From Venatoribacter cucullus (lineage in GTDB: Bacteria > Pseudomonadota > Gammaproteobacteria > Pseudomonadales > Oceanobacteraceae): 64,000 nucleotides of DNA. Of the stretch, positions 36,574 through 44,881 are shown one piece after another. Location of the stretch: assembly GCF_016132445.1 (NCBI RefSeq), contig NZ_CP046056.1, forward strand, positions 2,225,501 to 2,289,500. Direction: 5' to 3'. Below the pieces are notes generated by a model. It was not told where the DNA came from and did no database searches. It was given only the letters and a program-made list of their open reading frames with translations. Each line of letters opens with the position of its first letter. Within the stretch, counting starts at the first letter, position 1. Position numbers and translations under genes: made by a program.

Positions 36574-38274
36574 ATGGCCGTGCTGACCGGTTTGCCACGC
36601 CGTCTTGTCGAACAAAATCTGATCACCAGCCAGCAGGCACAGCAGGTACTGGATAAGTCCCGGCAGGATAAAACCAGCTTTGTAACGGCTGCCGTCGCCT
36701 CCGGGCAGGTGAAAGCGCGCCCGGTGGCGCTGCTGGCCTCGGAAGAGTTTGGCGTACCGCTGCTGGATCTGACCGCCTTCGATTTTGAAGTAATGCCCAA
36801 AGAGCTGGTCAGCCGTGAATTAATTGAAAAGCACCGTGTGTTGCCGCTGTTCCAGCGTGGCAACCGGCTGTACATCGCCCAGAGCGACCCCTCGGCCATG
36901 CTGGCCATTGATGAAATCAAATTCGCCACCGGCATGACCATCGAAGCCATTCTGGTGGAAGAAGATAAATTGTCCCACGCGGTGGATAAATTCCTGGCCG
37001 CCAACGACAACAGCCTGGGGGATTTGGGCGGCGACTTCGAAGATGTCGACCTGGAAGACCCGGAAGCCCGCAGTAAAGAACAGGAAGCCGACAGCAAAGA
37101 AGGCACTGGCGATGACGCACCGATTGTGCGCTTTGTGAACAAAATGCTGCTGGATGCTATTAAAGCCGGCTCGTCCGATATTCACTTTGAGCCCTACGAA
37201 AAGCGCTACCGCGTGCGGTACCGTACCGATGGTGTATTGCACGAAGTCTCCAGCCCGCCGGTGAATCTGGCCGGTAAAATTGCTGCCCGTCTGAAAGTGA
37301 TGTCGCAAATGGATATTTCCGAGCGGCGGATTCCGCAGGACGGCCGCATCAAGATGAAGCTGTCCAAATCCAAGGCCATCGACTTCCGGGTAAACACCTT
37401 GCCCACGTTGTGGGGCGAAAAAATCGTACTGCGGATTCTGGACCCGTCGTCGGCCAAACTGGGCATTGATATGCTGGGTTACGAGCCGGAACAGAAAGCC
37501 CTGTATATGGAAGCGCTGGCGCGCCCGCAGGGCATGATTCTGGTTACCGGGCCCACGGGTTCGGGTAAAACCGTATCGCTGTACACCGGCCTGAATATTC
37601 TGAACGTCGAAGGCACCAATATTTCCACCGCCGAAGACCCGGTGGAAATTAACCTGGAAGGTATTAACCAGGTGAACGTGAACGCCCGCGTGGGGTTGGA
37701 TTTCGCCGCGGCCCTGCGTTCGTTCCTGCGTCAGGACCCGGACGTGGTGATGGTGGGTGAGATCCGTGACCTGGATACCGCTTCCATTGCCATTAAAGCG
37801 GCCCAGACCGGTCACTTGGTGCTGTCCACCCTGCACACCAACAGCGCCGCCGAAACCTTAACGCGTCTGGCCAACATGGGCGTACCGTCCTTTAACATTG
37901 CCACCTCGGTATCGTTGATCATTGCCCAGCGTCTGGCCCGGCGCTTGTGCTCAGCCTGTAAAGTACCGGCTGAAATCCCCAAAGAAACGCTGCTGGAAGC
38001 CGGTTTTACCGAAGCCCAGCTGCAGGATGCCGAAATTTATAAGCCGGTGGGCTGCGAACAATGCAAAGGCGGTTATAAAGGCCGTGTTGGTATTTATGAA
38101 GTAGTTAAAATTACCGACAGCATCTCCCGTATTATTATGGAGGGCGGCAACTCCATCGAAATTTCGGACGCTGCCCGCAAAGAAGGCTTTAACGATCTGC
38201 GCACCTCGGCCCTGATGAAAGTGGCACAAGGGGTAACCAGCCTGGAAGAAGCCAACCGCGTAACCACCGACTGA
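36574..38274 (+). CDS. pilB: Type IV pilus assembly ATPase PilB
   Basis: 566 residues. Cytoplasmic hexameric ATPase that extends the pilus. N-terminal MshEN-type domain (about 1-150), then an acidic linker, then the GspE core: Walker A GPTGSGKT at about 326-333, Asp box and Walker B in PDVVMVGEIRDLDTA, His box GHLVLSTLHTN, and a tetracysteine Zn site (CSACK ... CEQCKGGYKGR). Start GTATGGCC follows GGGGA. First gene of pilBCD. Confidence 0.96.
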   Translation: MAVLTGLPRRLVEQNLITSQQAQQVLDKSRQDKTSFVTAAVASGQVKARPVALLASEEFGVPLLDLTAFDFEVMPKELVSRELIEKHRVLPLFQRGNRLYIAQSDPSAMLAIDEIKFATGMTIEAILVEEDKLSHAVDKFLAANDNSLGDLGGDFEDVDLEDPEARSKEQEADSKEGTGDDAPIVRFVNKMLLDAIKAGSSDIHFEPYEKRYRVRYRTDGVLHEVSSPPVNLAGKIAARLKVMSQMDISERRIPQDGRIKMKLSKSKAIDFRVNTLPTLWGEKIVLRILDPSSAKLGIDMLGYEPEQKALYMEALARPQGMILVTGPTGSGKTVSLYTGLNILNVEGTNISTAEDPVEINLEGINQVNVNARVGLDFAAALRSFLRQDPDVVMVGEIRDLDTASIAIKAAQTGHLVLSTLHTNSAAETLTRLANMGVPSFNIATSVSLIIAQRLARRLCSACKVPAEIPKETLLEAGFTEAQLQDAEIYKPVGCEQCKGGYKGRVGIYEVVKITDSISRIIMEGGNSIEISDAARKEGFNDLRTSALMKVAQGVTSLEEANRVTTD

Positions 38275-38319
38275 CGCTTGTCGCCGTGCCCTGCGCACCT
38301 TTATGGATAAATAAAGCTT

Positions 38320-39546
38320 ATGGCCAAACAAATTAAAAACAGCAGCTTCACCTGGGAAGGCACCAACCGCCGCGGGCAGACCATTAAGGGCGAAATGTCG
38401 GGCCAGAACGCCGCTATCGTGAAAGCCCAGCTGCGCAAACAGGGTGTAAACCCGCTGAAAGTGCGCAAAGCCGCGCAGCCGCTGTTTGGCATTGGTGGGC
38501 CGAAGAAAAAGAAAATTCAGTCATCAGACATCACCTTTTTTACCCGCCAGATGGCCACCATGATCAAAGCCGGTGTGCCGCTGGTGCAGTCGTTCGACAT
38601 CGTTGCCGATGGCATGGACAACGTCTCGATGAAAGAGCTGGTGTACACCATCCGTGACAGCGTCTCGGCGGGTAACGATTTTGCTTCGGCTCTGAAACAG
38701 CACCCGGAATACTTTGATGATTTAACCTGCAACCTGGTGGAATCCGGTGAACAGGCCGGTGCGCTGGAGTCCATGCTGGACAAAGTAGCGGTGTATAAAG
38801 AAAAAACCGAATCGCTGAAAAAGAAAATTAAAAAAGCCCTGATGTACCCGGCCGTTACGCTGGCCATCGCTTTTATTGTGACCATTATCCTGCTGGTGAA
38901 AGTGGTGCCGACCTTCCAGGAAATGTTCAATAACTTTGGTGCTGAACTGCCGGCGCCTACGCAGTTTGTGGTGTATCTGTCCGTGCTGGCACAAACCTAC
39001 TGGTTGCACGCCTTCGGTATTCTGGCCGTTATCGGTGTGGGCTTTACCCAGGGCCTGAAACGCTCGCCGGCATTCCGTGATGCTTTTGAAAAATTCACCC
39101 TGCAGGTACCGGTGTTCGGTGACTTAATCCGCAAAGCGGCAGTAGCCCGTTATGCCCGCGTACTCTCGACCACCTTTGCTGCCGGTGTGCCCCTGGTAGA
39201 AGCGCTGGAGTCGGTATCCGGTGCTGTGGGCAACGTGGTGTACCGTGAAGCGGTGCTGAAAATCCGTGATGAAGTCTCGTCCGGCCAGCAGATGCACTTT
39301 GCCATGAAATCCACCGGGGTGTTCCCCAACATGGTGGTGCAGATGACCAGTATTGGTGAAGAATCAGGTGCTCTGGATGCCATGCTAGATAAAGCCGCCA
39401 CCTACTTTGAAGAAGACGTCGATGCCACGGTAGACGGCATGACCGCCATGCTGGAACCCATGGTAATGGCGTTCCTGGGTATTGTTATTGGTGGCCTGAT
39501 CATCGCCATGTACCTGCCCATCTTCCAGATGGGGGACGTGGTGTAA
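38320..39546 (+). CDS. pilC: Type IV pilus inner-membrane platform protein PilC
   Basis: 408 residues, two GspF domains (about 72-195 and 275-397) and three membrane helices. It links the PilB motor to pilin assembly in the membrane. FFTRQMATMIKAGVPLVQSFDIV and the second-repeat RYARVLSTTFAAGVPLVEALE are typical. Overlaps pilD by one base (TAATG), so the two are co-translated. Confidence 0.96.
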   Translation: MAKQIKNSSFTWEGTNRRGQTIKGEMSGQNAAIVKAQLRKQGVNPLKVRKAAQPLFGIGGPKKKKIQSSDITFFTRQMATMIKAGVPLVQSFDIVADGMDNVSMKELVYTIRDSVSAGNDFASALKQHPEYFDDLTCNLVESGEQAGALESMLDKVAVYKEKTESLKKKIKKALMYPAVTLAIAFIVTIILLVKVVPTFQEMFNNFGAELPAPTQFVVYLSVLAQTYWLHAFGILAVIGVGFTQGLKRSPAFRDAFEKFTLQVPVFGDLIRKAAVARYARVLSTTFAAGVPLVEALESVSGAVGNVVYREAVLKIRDEVSSGQQMHFAMKSTGVFPNMVVQMTSIGEESGALDAMLDKAATYFEEDVDATVDGMTAMLEPMVMAFLGIVIGGLIIAMYLPIFQMGDVV

Positions 39547-40424
39547 TGTCCACCCTCGCATTTATCGGCAACGAACCCTGGCTGGCCGTACTCAGCCTGG
39601 TGGTACTGGGCCTGCTGATCGGCAGCTTTCTGAATGTGGTGATTCTGCGCTTTCCCATCATGCTGTTCCGGGGCTGGAAGCGCGATTGTGAAGAGATGGT
39701 CAGCACCTTGCCCGACCATCCGGCGCTGGCCAACATGGACAAGCCGTTTAACCTGCTGAAACCCGATTCCCATTGCCCGAAATGCCACGCGCCGGTACGA
39801 GCCTGGCAGAATATTCCGGTCATCAGCTGGTTGCTGTTGCGCGGTAAATGTGCCAGCTGCGGCACCCGCATTGGCTGGCGTTACCCGGCGGTCGAACTGG
39901 CCACCGCGCTGTTCAGTGCGGTATTGCTGCTGGTCTTTCCCTGGGGCTGGCAACTGGCCGCCATGCTGGTATTTACCTGGCTGTTGATCAGCATGGCCGT
40001 GATTGATATCGACCACCAGATTCTGCCCGACACCATGACGCTGGGCCTGATGTGGCTGGGGCTGGCCATTAACACGCAGGGCCTGTTTACCGATTTAACC
40101 AGCGCCGTCTGGGGTGCCATTGGGGGTTACGGTTTACTGTGGTCGGTGTTCTGGTTATTCAAACTGGCCACCGGCAAAGAAGGCATGGGCTACGGTGACT
40201 TTAAACTGCTGGCCGCGCTGGGCGCCTGGCTGGGTGTACAAAGCCTGCCCCTGATTATTCTGCTGTCGTCCGTCGTGGGTGCGGTGGTGGGAATTGCCGG
40301 CATTCTGCTGCAGGGCCGCGATAAAAACGTCCCCATTCCCTTTGGTCCGTATCTGGCCGCCGCCGGCTGGATTGCGGCACTGTGGGGCAACGACATTACC
40401 CGCTGGTACGTCGGACACTTCTGA
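39546..40424 (+). CDS. pilD: Prepilin peptidase / N-methyltransferase PilD
   Basis: 292 residues, eight membrane helices. Cleaves the prepilin leader and methylates the new N-terminus. N-terminal Zn ribbon CPKCHAPVRAWQNIPV ... CASCG, and the two catalytic aspartates in VIDIDHQILPD and GYGDFKLLAALG. FGPYLAAAGW is the family tail. It shares the base A of TGATG with coaE. Confidence 0.96.
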   Translation: MSTLAFIGNEPWLAVLSLVVLGLLIGSFLNVVILRFPIMLFRGWKRDCEEMVSTLPDHPALANMDKPFNLLKPDSHCPKCHAPVRAWQNIPVISWLLLRGKCASCGTRIGWRYPAVELATALFSAVLLLVFPWGWQLAAMLVFTWLLISMAVIDIDHQILPDTMTLGLMWLGLAINTQGLFTDLTSAVWGAIGGYGLLWSVFWLFKLATGKEGMGYGDFKLLAALGAWLGVQSLPLIILLSSVVGAVVGIAGILLQGRDKNVPIPFGPYLAAAGWIAALWGNDITRWYVGHF

Positions 40425-41023
40425 TGTGGGTGCTGGGTTTAACCGGGGGCATTGGCAGCGGTAAAAGTGCAGCCAGCGACTACTTTGCCAAACTCGGCAT
40501 TGTGGTGGTGGACGCCGATATCGTCGCCCGCGAAGTCGTCGAACCCGGCCAGCCGGCCTGGCAGGCCATCCGCGAGCATTTTGGCCCAGAGGTACTGCAG
40601 GCCGATGGCAGCCTGAACCGTGCCTGGCTGCGCCAGAAAGTGTTTGCCGAACCAGCCGAGCGCCAATGGCTGGAACAACAAACCCACCCACGCATCCGCG
40701 CCAGCATTATTCGCCAGCTGCAACAGGCGCAGTCACCCTACGCCATTCTCAGCTCACCCTTGTTGTTTGAATCCGGCCAGGCACAGTTAACGGCCCGCAC
40801 GCTGCTAATTGATGTGCCGGAAGAAGTACAGTTACAACGCGCCAGCGCCCGCGATGGCAACGACGCCGAACAAATCCGCCGCATTATGGCCGCCCAGCTG
40901 AGCCGGCAGGAACGCCGTACCCGCGCTGACGACCTGGTGGATAACAGCGGTAGCCTGGAACAGTTGTATGCGCAGCTGCAGGGGTTGCATGAGAGGTATC
41001 TCTCGTTGAGCGTTGAGGGTTAA
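40424..41023 (+). CDS. coaE: Dephospho-CoA kinase
   Basis: 199 residues from ATG 40424, which overlaps the pilD stop codon; an upstream in-frame start would run through pilD. Last step of CoA synthesis. P-loop GLTGGIGSGKS, then VVDADIVAREVV, PLLFES and QLSRQERRTRADDLVDNSG. The last residues (about SLSVEG) and the stop codon are encoded inside a heptad-arm repeat element, so the original C-terminus may have been changed. Confidence 0.95.
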   Translation: MWVLGLTGGIGSGKSAASDYFAKLGIVVVDADIVAREVVEPGQPAWQAIREHFGPEVLQADGSLNRAWLRQKVFAEPAERQWLEQQTHPRIRASIIRQLQQAQSPYAILSSPLLFESGQAQLTARTLLIDVPEEVQLQRASARDGNDAEQIRRIMAAQLSRQERRTRADDLVDNSGSLEQLYAQLQGLHERYLSLSVEG

Positions 41024-41091
41024 GCGTTAGGCGAGCATTGGAGCTTTACTACCGGGCACGCTGAACCCTGAACGCCCAACCCTTAACGACA
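41001..41091. repeat. Heptad-arm inverted element, copy 2
   Basis: Left arm of 7-bp units ending GTT at 41001-41028 (GAGCGTT, GAGGGTT, AAGCGTT). Right arm of units starting AAC at 41064-41091 (AACCCTG, AACGCCC, AACCCTT, AACGACA). The 35-bp centre contains CCGGGCACGC, the reverse complement of a motif in copies 1 and 3. The left arm includes the coaE stop codon. Confidence 0.8.
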
Positions 41092-41143
41092 AATTAACTC
41101 CGAAAATACCCATAACGATTGAAAAAAACATTCTGGACACCGC

Positions 41144-41344
41144 ATGAAAGTAAACTGCCCAACCTGCAAAAAAGACGTGGAATGGACCCCGGAGAATAAA
41201 TACCGGCCGTTCTGCAGCGAACGCTGCAAGCTGATTGATTTAGGCGAATGGGCCAGTGAAGGGCATGCCATTCCCGGCCGCCCGGCGGATGAAATTTTAA
41301 TGTCGGAAGACTGGGAAGCCAGCCAGCAGGAACCGAAGCATTGA
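41144..41344 (+). CDS. yacG: DNA gyrase inhibitor / Zn-binding protein YacG
   Basis: 66 residues, the normal length. Four Zn-binding cysteines in [11 protein letters not shown] and [16 protein letters not shown]. In E. coli YacG binds GyrB and inhibits gyrase. It follows coaE as in most gammaproteobacteria, here separated by a repeat element. Confidence 0.94.
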   Translation: MKVNCPTCKKDVEWTPENKYRPFCSERCKLIDLGEWASEGHAIPGRPADEILMSEDWEASQQEPKH

Positions 41345-41345
41345 G

Positions 41346-41460
41346 CAGTGTTTAGGGTTGGGCGTTCAAGGTTCAGCGAGCCCGGCGTTCAGTCCCGATG
41401 CCCGCTCAATACTCAACGCACGACTAACCCTCAACCCTCAACCCTCAACGCCTAACGCAT
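41346..41460. repeat. Heptad-arm inverted element, copy 3
   Basis: Fills the whole gap between yacG and the PCu(A)C gene. Left arm units CAGTGTT, TAGGGTT, GGGCGTT, CAAGGTT at 41346-41373. Right arm AACGCAC at 41415, then three exact AACCCTC (41426-41446), AACGCCT and AACGCAT (to 41460). The centre has GAGCCCGGCGTT and GATGCCCGCTC. The right arm ends at the PCu(A)C stop codon. Confidence 0.8.
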
Positions 41461-41918
41461 CAATGCCCCCGATGATGCCCGCCTTTACCTGGGCCCATGC
41501 CCGGCCCTTCCATACCACGGATATCGGCTGTTACCGTCTGACATTCGCCATCGGCAAAGCATAACTCCAGTGCCAGCGGTGCGTTCAGAGGCAGTTGCAG
41601 GTTAAACAGCATCAGGTGCAGGCCACCCGGTTGCAGGCTGACATTGCCGCCGGCGGGTACGGTGATGGATTCAATTTCACGCATCCGCATCACGCCGTTG
41701 TCGTTGGTATGGGTGTGAATTTCAATATTGCCGGCCCATTCGGCCCTGGCCGATACCAGTACTTTGTCGGCACTGCCCGGGTTGCTCAGTTGCATAAAGG
41801 CCGCACTCATGGCGCGGCCGGGAATGGGTTCCCGTACCCAGGCACCATTCACCTCAACCGGTTCTGCCCATAGCGGGGCGGATAACAGGGTTGCTAATAC
41901 AAGGGCCAAACTACGCAT
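41460..41918 (-). CDS. Copper chaperone PCu(A)C family protein
   Basis: 152 residues from the ATG at 41918, with GGAG 7 bp upstream; an in-frame ATG two codons earlier is nearly as good. Signal peptide ending PLWAE, so periplasmic. The H(M)x10Mx21HxM-type copper site is visible: EIHTHTNDNGVMRM and PGGLHLMLF. The His/Met/Gly-rich tail (GMEGPGMGPGKGGHHRGH) is an additional metal-binding extension. Relatives deliver Cu(I) to cytochrome oxidase. No sco gene is adjacent. Confidence 0.92.
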   Translation of the reverse strand: MRSLALVLATLLSAPLWAEPVEVNGAWVREPIPGRAMSAAFMQLSNPGSADKVLVSARAEWAGNIEIHTHTNDNGVMRMREIESITVPAGGNVSLQPGGLHLMLFNLQLPLNAPLALELCFADGECQTVTADIRGMEGPGMGPGKGGHHRGH

Positions 41919-42006
41919 TGTCATTCTCCGGCTTAATGCCTTAACCAATTAAAAACCAAACCATAATCGACCCGGGCACGCTGGGCCAGCACCAGCCCTG
42001 AGACAA

Positions 42007-42050
42007 ATTGCCGCACTATTGCCGCTCTATTGCCGCACCATTACCACACT
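42007..42050. repeat. 11-bp tandem repeat, four units
   Basis: ATTGCCGCACT and three variants in tandem at 42007, 42018, 42029 and 42040, ending at the lapD stop codon. The first three units differ at two positions only. Length changes by slippage are possible. Confidence 0.7.
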
Positions 42051-44011
42051 CAAGCCGGCTGCCAGTTCAGTGCATCCTGCAGCTGGGCGGAAGGGCGGCT
42101 GAAGGCATAACCGCTTAAACCGCCCACGCCCACCTGCTGCAACGCCTGCACATCGGCCGGTTGTTCTACCCCTTCGGCCAACACCTGTAAATCCAGACTG
42201 TGGGCAATCTGCACCATGGACTGCACAAAAAAGCGGTGGTCACCGGCCTGCGCCAGACCACGGTTAAAGCTGCCATCAATGCGCAGGTACTGCAGCGGTA
42301 AGCGTTGCAGATAGGCAAAAGCCATACTGCCGGTGCCCACCTGATCGACCCCCAGCACCACGCCAAACGGCTGCACCACATCCGCCAGCCGTAACAGTGC
42401 GGCTTCGGTGCCGGGCAGTGACGATTCGGGTAATTCCAGTGCCAGCTGGGCGGCCGCTTCCGGCGCCGCCGCCAGCCACTGCTGCAGCTGGCGTTGGAAG
42501 GCATCGTTCAGCACCGATGCCGGCGAAATATTCACACAACAGCGCACGCCTGCAGGTAAAACCTGTTGCTGCAGCTGACGCAACACGTTGCGCACAATCA
42601 GGGCATCAAACTGGGCCGCCAGATGGTGCTGTTCCACCATCGGCCAGAAACGGCCGGCGCTGAACGATTGCCCCTGCCACTCAATACGGCTGAACACTTC
42701 CAGCTGTTGCAGGGTTTTGCCATCGGCCGCCAGTACCGGCTGAAACAGCAGCTGCAGCCCTTCGTTCTGCAACACCTGCAGCAGCATGGTGCGCCATTCC
42801 CCGGCCGTCAGTTCAGCGTTTGCGTTATCGCCATCGTAGAGTTTTACCCCGCCGGTGGCCTGATGCTGCGCCTGCCGTAAGGCGGCATCGGCACAGCTGA
42901 GGGCCTGCGCCGGTGATTCCTGTTCACCCTGCAACACCACGCCGCCCAGATGAAACACCAGCCCCTGCCGGCGCGACAACACTGTGGTGCTGAGCTGGTC
43001 GTACAGTTGCTCGGCCAGCACCGCAGCCTGGGCTTTGCCGGTACAGGGCAGATAGAGGGCAAAATCACTGCCACTGCGGCGACCGGCAAAGGCGGCGCTG
43101 TAACCCTGCAACCAGAAACGCAGCTGGCGGCCCAGACCGTGCAATAAATCATCGGCGGCCTGGCGGCCCTGCTGCTGATTCAGCTCGGCCAATTGCTGCA
43201 GTTGCAGCAATAACAGCACGCCACTGTGGCCATCACGGCGCTGCAGAATATGTTCCAGCCGCTGGTCAAAGCCGCGCCGGTTTAATAAACCACTGAGGCT
43301 GTCGCTGAAGGTTTCGGCACGCAGCTGTTCGGTTAAGGCCGCTTGCTCGGTAAAGATGGTGCGCAGTTTTTTCACCATCTGATTCATGGCCAGCACCATC
43401 TGACGCAATTCCCGCGCTTTGGGAATGTTGCGCTGCACCGGCCATTGGCGGTTGCAGATCGCCTGTGCCTGTTTTTCCACTTCCGCCAGCGGCCGCAGCA
43501 GCCAGCGCAATAACCATTGCAATAACAGCAGGCTGAGCACCAGTACCAGCCCGTACCATTGCAGCTCGTGGCGTACCATGGTCCATAAATCCTGATAGGC
43601 CGGGCCGCTGTGGCTCAGCACCCGCAACGTGCCCAGTCGTTGCCAGCCGCTGGTGACATCGGCTTCCGCAACCAATAAATCCAGCGCAAACAAACGCGGC
43701 AACCAGTCCGGCACATCGCTCACCACGTCATCGGCGCGGCGCTGCAACTGGCTGCCATCGGTCGCCTGCAATTCAATCAGGGCAAAGAAACCACGATCAA
43801 ACAGCGCATCCATCTGGCGCTGCAGCTGTACCATATCGCCGGCCGTCTGCGACATGGATAACGCCAGCGAGGTGGCGGCATCGTAGGCGCGGGCGTTCAG
43901 CTGTTGCTCAAACGCGCTGCGGGCATTGTTAAGCGTCAGCAACAGGCTGCCGCTGAGCAGAATAAGAACCAGAAGGCCGGTGAGAATCGAGAATTGCTGT
44001 CGCAGGGTCAT
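42050..44011 (-). CDS. lapD: LapD-like c-di-GMP receptor (degenerate GGDEF-EAL)
   Basis: 653 residues: N-terminal helix (about 7-28), periplasmic LapD/MoxY domain (about 30-150), second helix (about 152-172), HAMP, then GGDEF and EAL domains. Both are catalytically dead. The GGDEF signature reads RRSGSDF and the EAL motif reads LEVFSRI, so Ala-Leu of EAL is lost. In the Lap system such a protein binds c-di-GMP and then holds the protease LapG in the periplasm, keeping the adhesin on the surface. lapG lies 50 bp upstream in the same direction, confirming the role. The large adhesin LapA is not in the window. Confidence 0.92.
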   Translation of the reverse strand: MTLRQQFSILTGLLVLILLSGSLLLTLNNARSAFEQQLNARAYDAATSLALSMSQTAGDMVQLQRQMDALFDRGFFALIELQATDGSQLQRRADDVVSDVPDWLPRLFALDLLVAEADVTSGWQRLGTLRVLSHSGPAYQDLWTMVRHELQWYGLVLVLSLLLLQWLLRWLLRPLAEVEKQAQAICNRQWPVQRNIPKARELRQMVLAMNQMVKKLRTIFTEQAALTEQLRAETFSDSLSGLLNRRGFDQRLEHILQRRDGHSGVLLLLQLQQLAELNQQQGRQAADDLLHGLGRQLRFWLQGYSAAFAGRRSGSDFALYLPCTGKAQAAVLAEQLYDQLSTTVLSRRQGLVFHLGGVVLQGEQESPAQALSCADAALRQAQHQATGGVKLYDGDNANAELTAGEWRTMLLQVLQNEGLQLLFQPVLAADGKTLQQLEVFSRIEWQGQSFSAGRFWPMVEQHHLAAQFDALIVRNVLRQLQQQVLPAGVRCCVNISPASVLNDAFQRQLQQWLAAAPEAAAQLALELPESSLPGTEAALLRLADVVQPFGVVLGVDQVGTGSMAFAYLQRLPLQYLRIDGSFNRGLAQAGDHRFFVQSMVQIAHSLDLQVLAEGVEQPADVQALQQVGVGGLSGYAFSRPSAQLQDALNWQPA

Positions 44012-44061
44012 GGCACTGCTTCCTTGTTATCCGTTCTTGTTATTGGTTTTGTTACGCACTG

Positions 44062-44730
44062 CTATAAATCCATGCCCTGGGCCTGCATGCGCACGCGCAG
44101 GTCAGTCCAGAGGTCGAGCTTGTTCGGGTTGCCCATCAGAATGCCCTGCCCTTTCAGGCGCTCCAGCCACATGCCTTCGGCATTAAAACTGTACACCGGC
44201 ACCAGGTCCGGACGCTTGCTGGCCGGAGCAATAATATTGATCAGGTTATCCAGCACCAGCGGCACCGCATCCGGCGTGGGAAAGTAGGTTAATACCATGT
44301 GCGCTTCGTTCAGGCGAACCGCTTTCACATAGGTAATCCGCAGTTTGGCGGTATCCACACCCAGTTGGCGCAACGAGTAGTATTTGGCGATCACATAGTC
44401 TTCGCAGTCGGCACCGGCGGTGGTCAGAATGTCGTAGGGCGTGGCCCAGTAATCGTCCTGCTGCCAATGTTTCAGATCGCTGATAAACGGAACTTCGCGG
44501 TTAAAAAACGCATTCACGGCAGCCAGCTGTTCAGCCTCCGGCGCGCCGGCCAGATTGGCCAGTAAATCCTGCCAGCGTTGCAGTCGCGCCACGGCGGCCG
44601 CATCGAAATCCTGTCCGGCCTGTTCCAGCAAGGCTTCCGGTACTGCCCGGCGGGCATCGGCACCGGCACGGGTAACCAGCAGCAGGCCTGCCAGTAACAG
44701 GACAAACAGCAGGAAAACACGGCGGCACAT
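44062..44730 (-). CDS. lapG: LapG-like periplasmic cysteine protease
   Basis: 222 residues from the ATG at 44730, chosen because a signal peptide (RVFLLFVLLLAGLLLVTRAGA) follows at once; ATGs up to 44790 are possible. Transglutaminase-like fold with the triad Cys109 (TTAGADCEDY), His144 (NEAHMVLTYF) and Asp161 (LVLDNL), nearly the spacing of the Pseudomonas enzyme. It cleaves LapA-type adhesins when c-di-GMP is low. Operon lapG-lapD. Confidence 0.93.
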   Translation of the reverse strand: MCRRVFLLFVLLLAGLLLVTRAGADARRAVPEALLEQAGQDFDAAAVARLQRWQDLLANLAGAPEAEQLAAVNAFFNREVPFISDLKHWQQDDYWATPYDILTTAGADCEDYVIAKYYSLRQLGVDTAKLRITYVKAVRLNEAHMVLTYFPTPDAVPLVLDNLINIIAPASKRPDLVPVYSFNAEGMWLERLKGQGILMGNPNKLDLWTDLRVRMQAQGMDL

Positions 44731-44881
44731 TGTTGTTATTATGGGTGCGGACATAAAAGCACTGACAGAGCCGGCAAGGGCGTTAAGCATACGCGAAGTT
44801 AACAGCCTGAAACCATAATGCCGTCGATCCGTTTACAAAAGCTGCTATGCTCAGCCCATCAGGTTTGCAAAAGTAATAACA

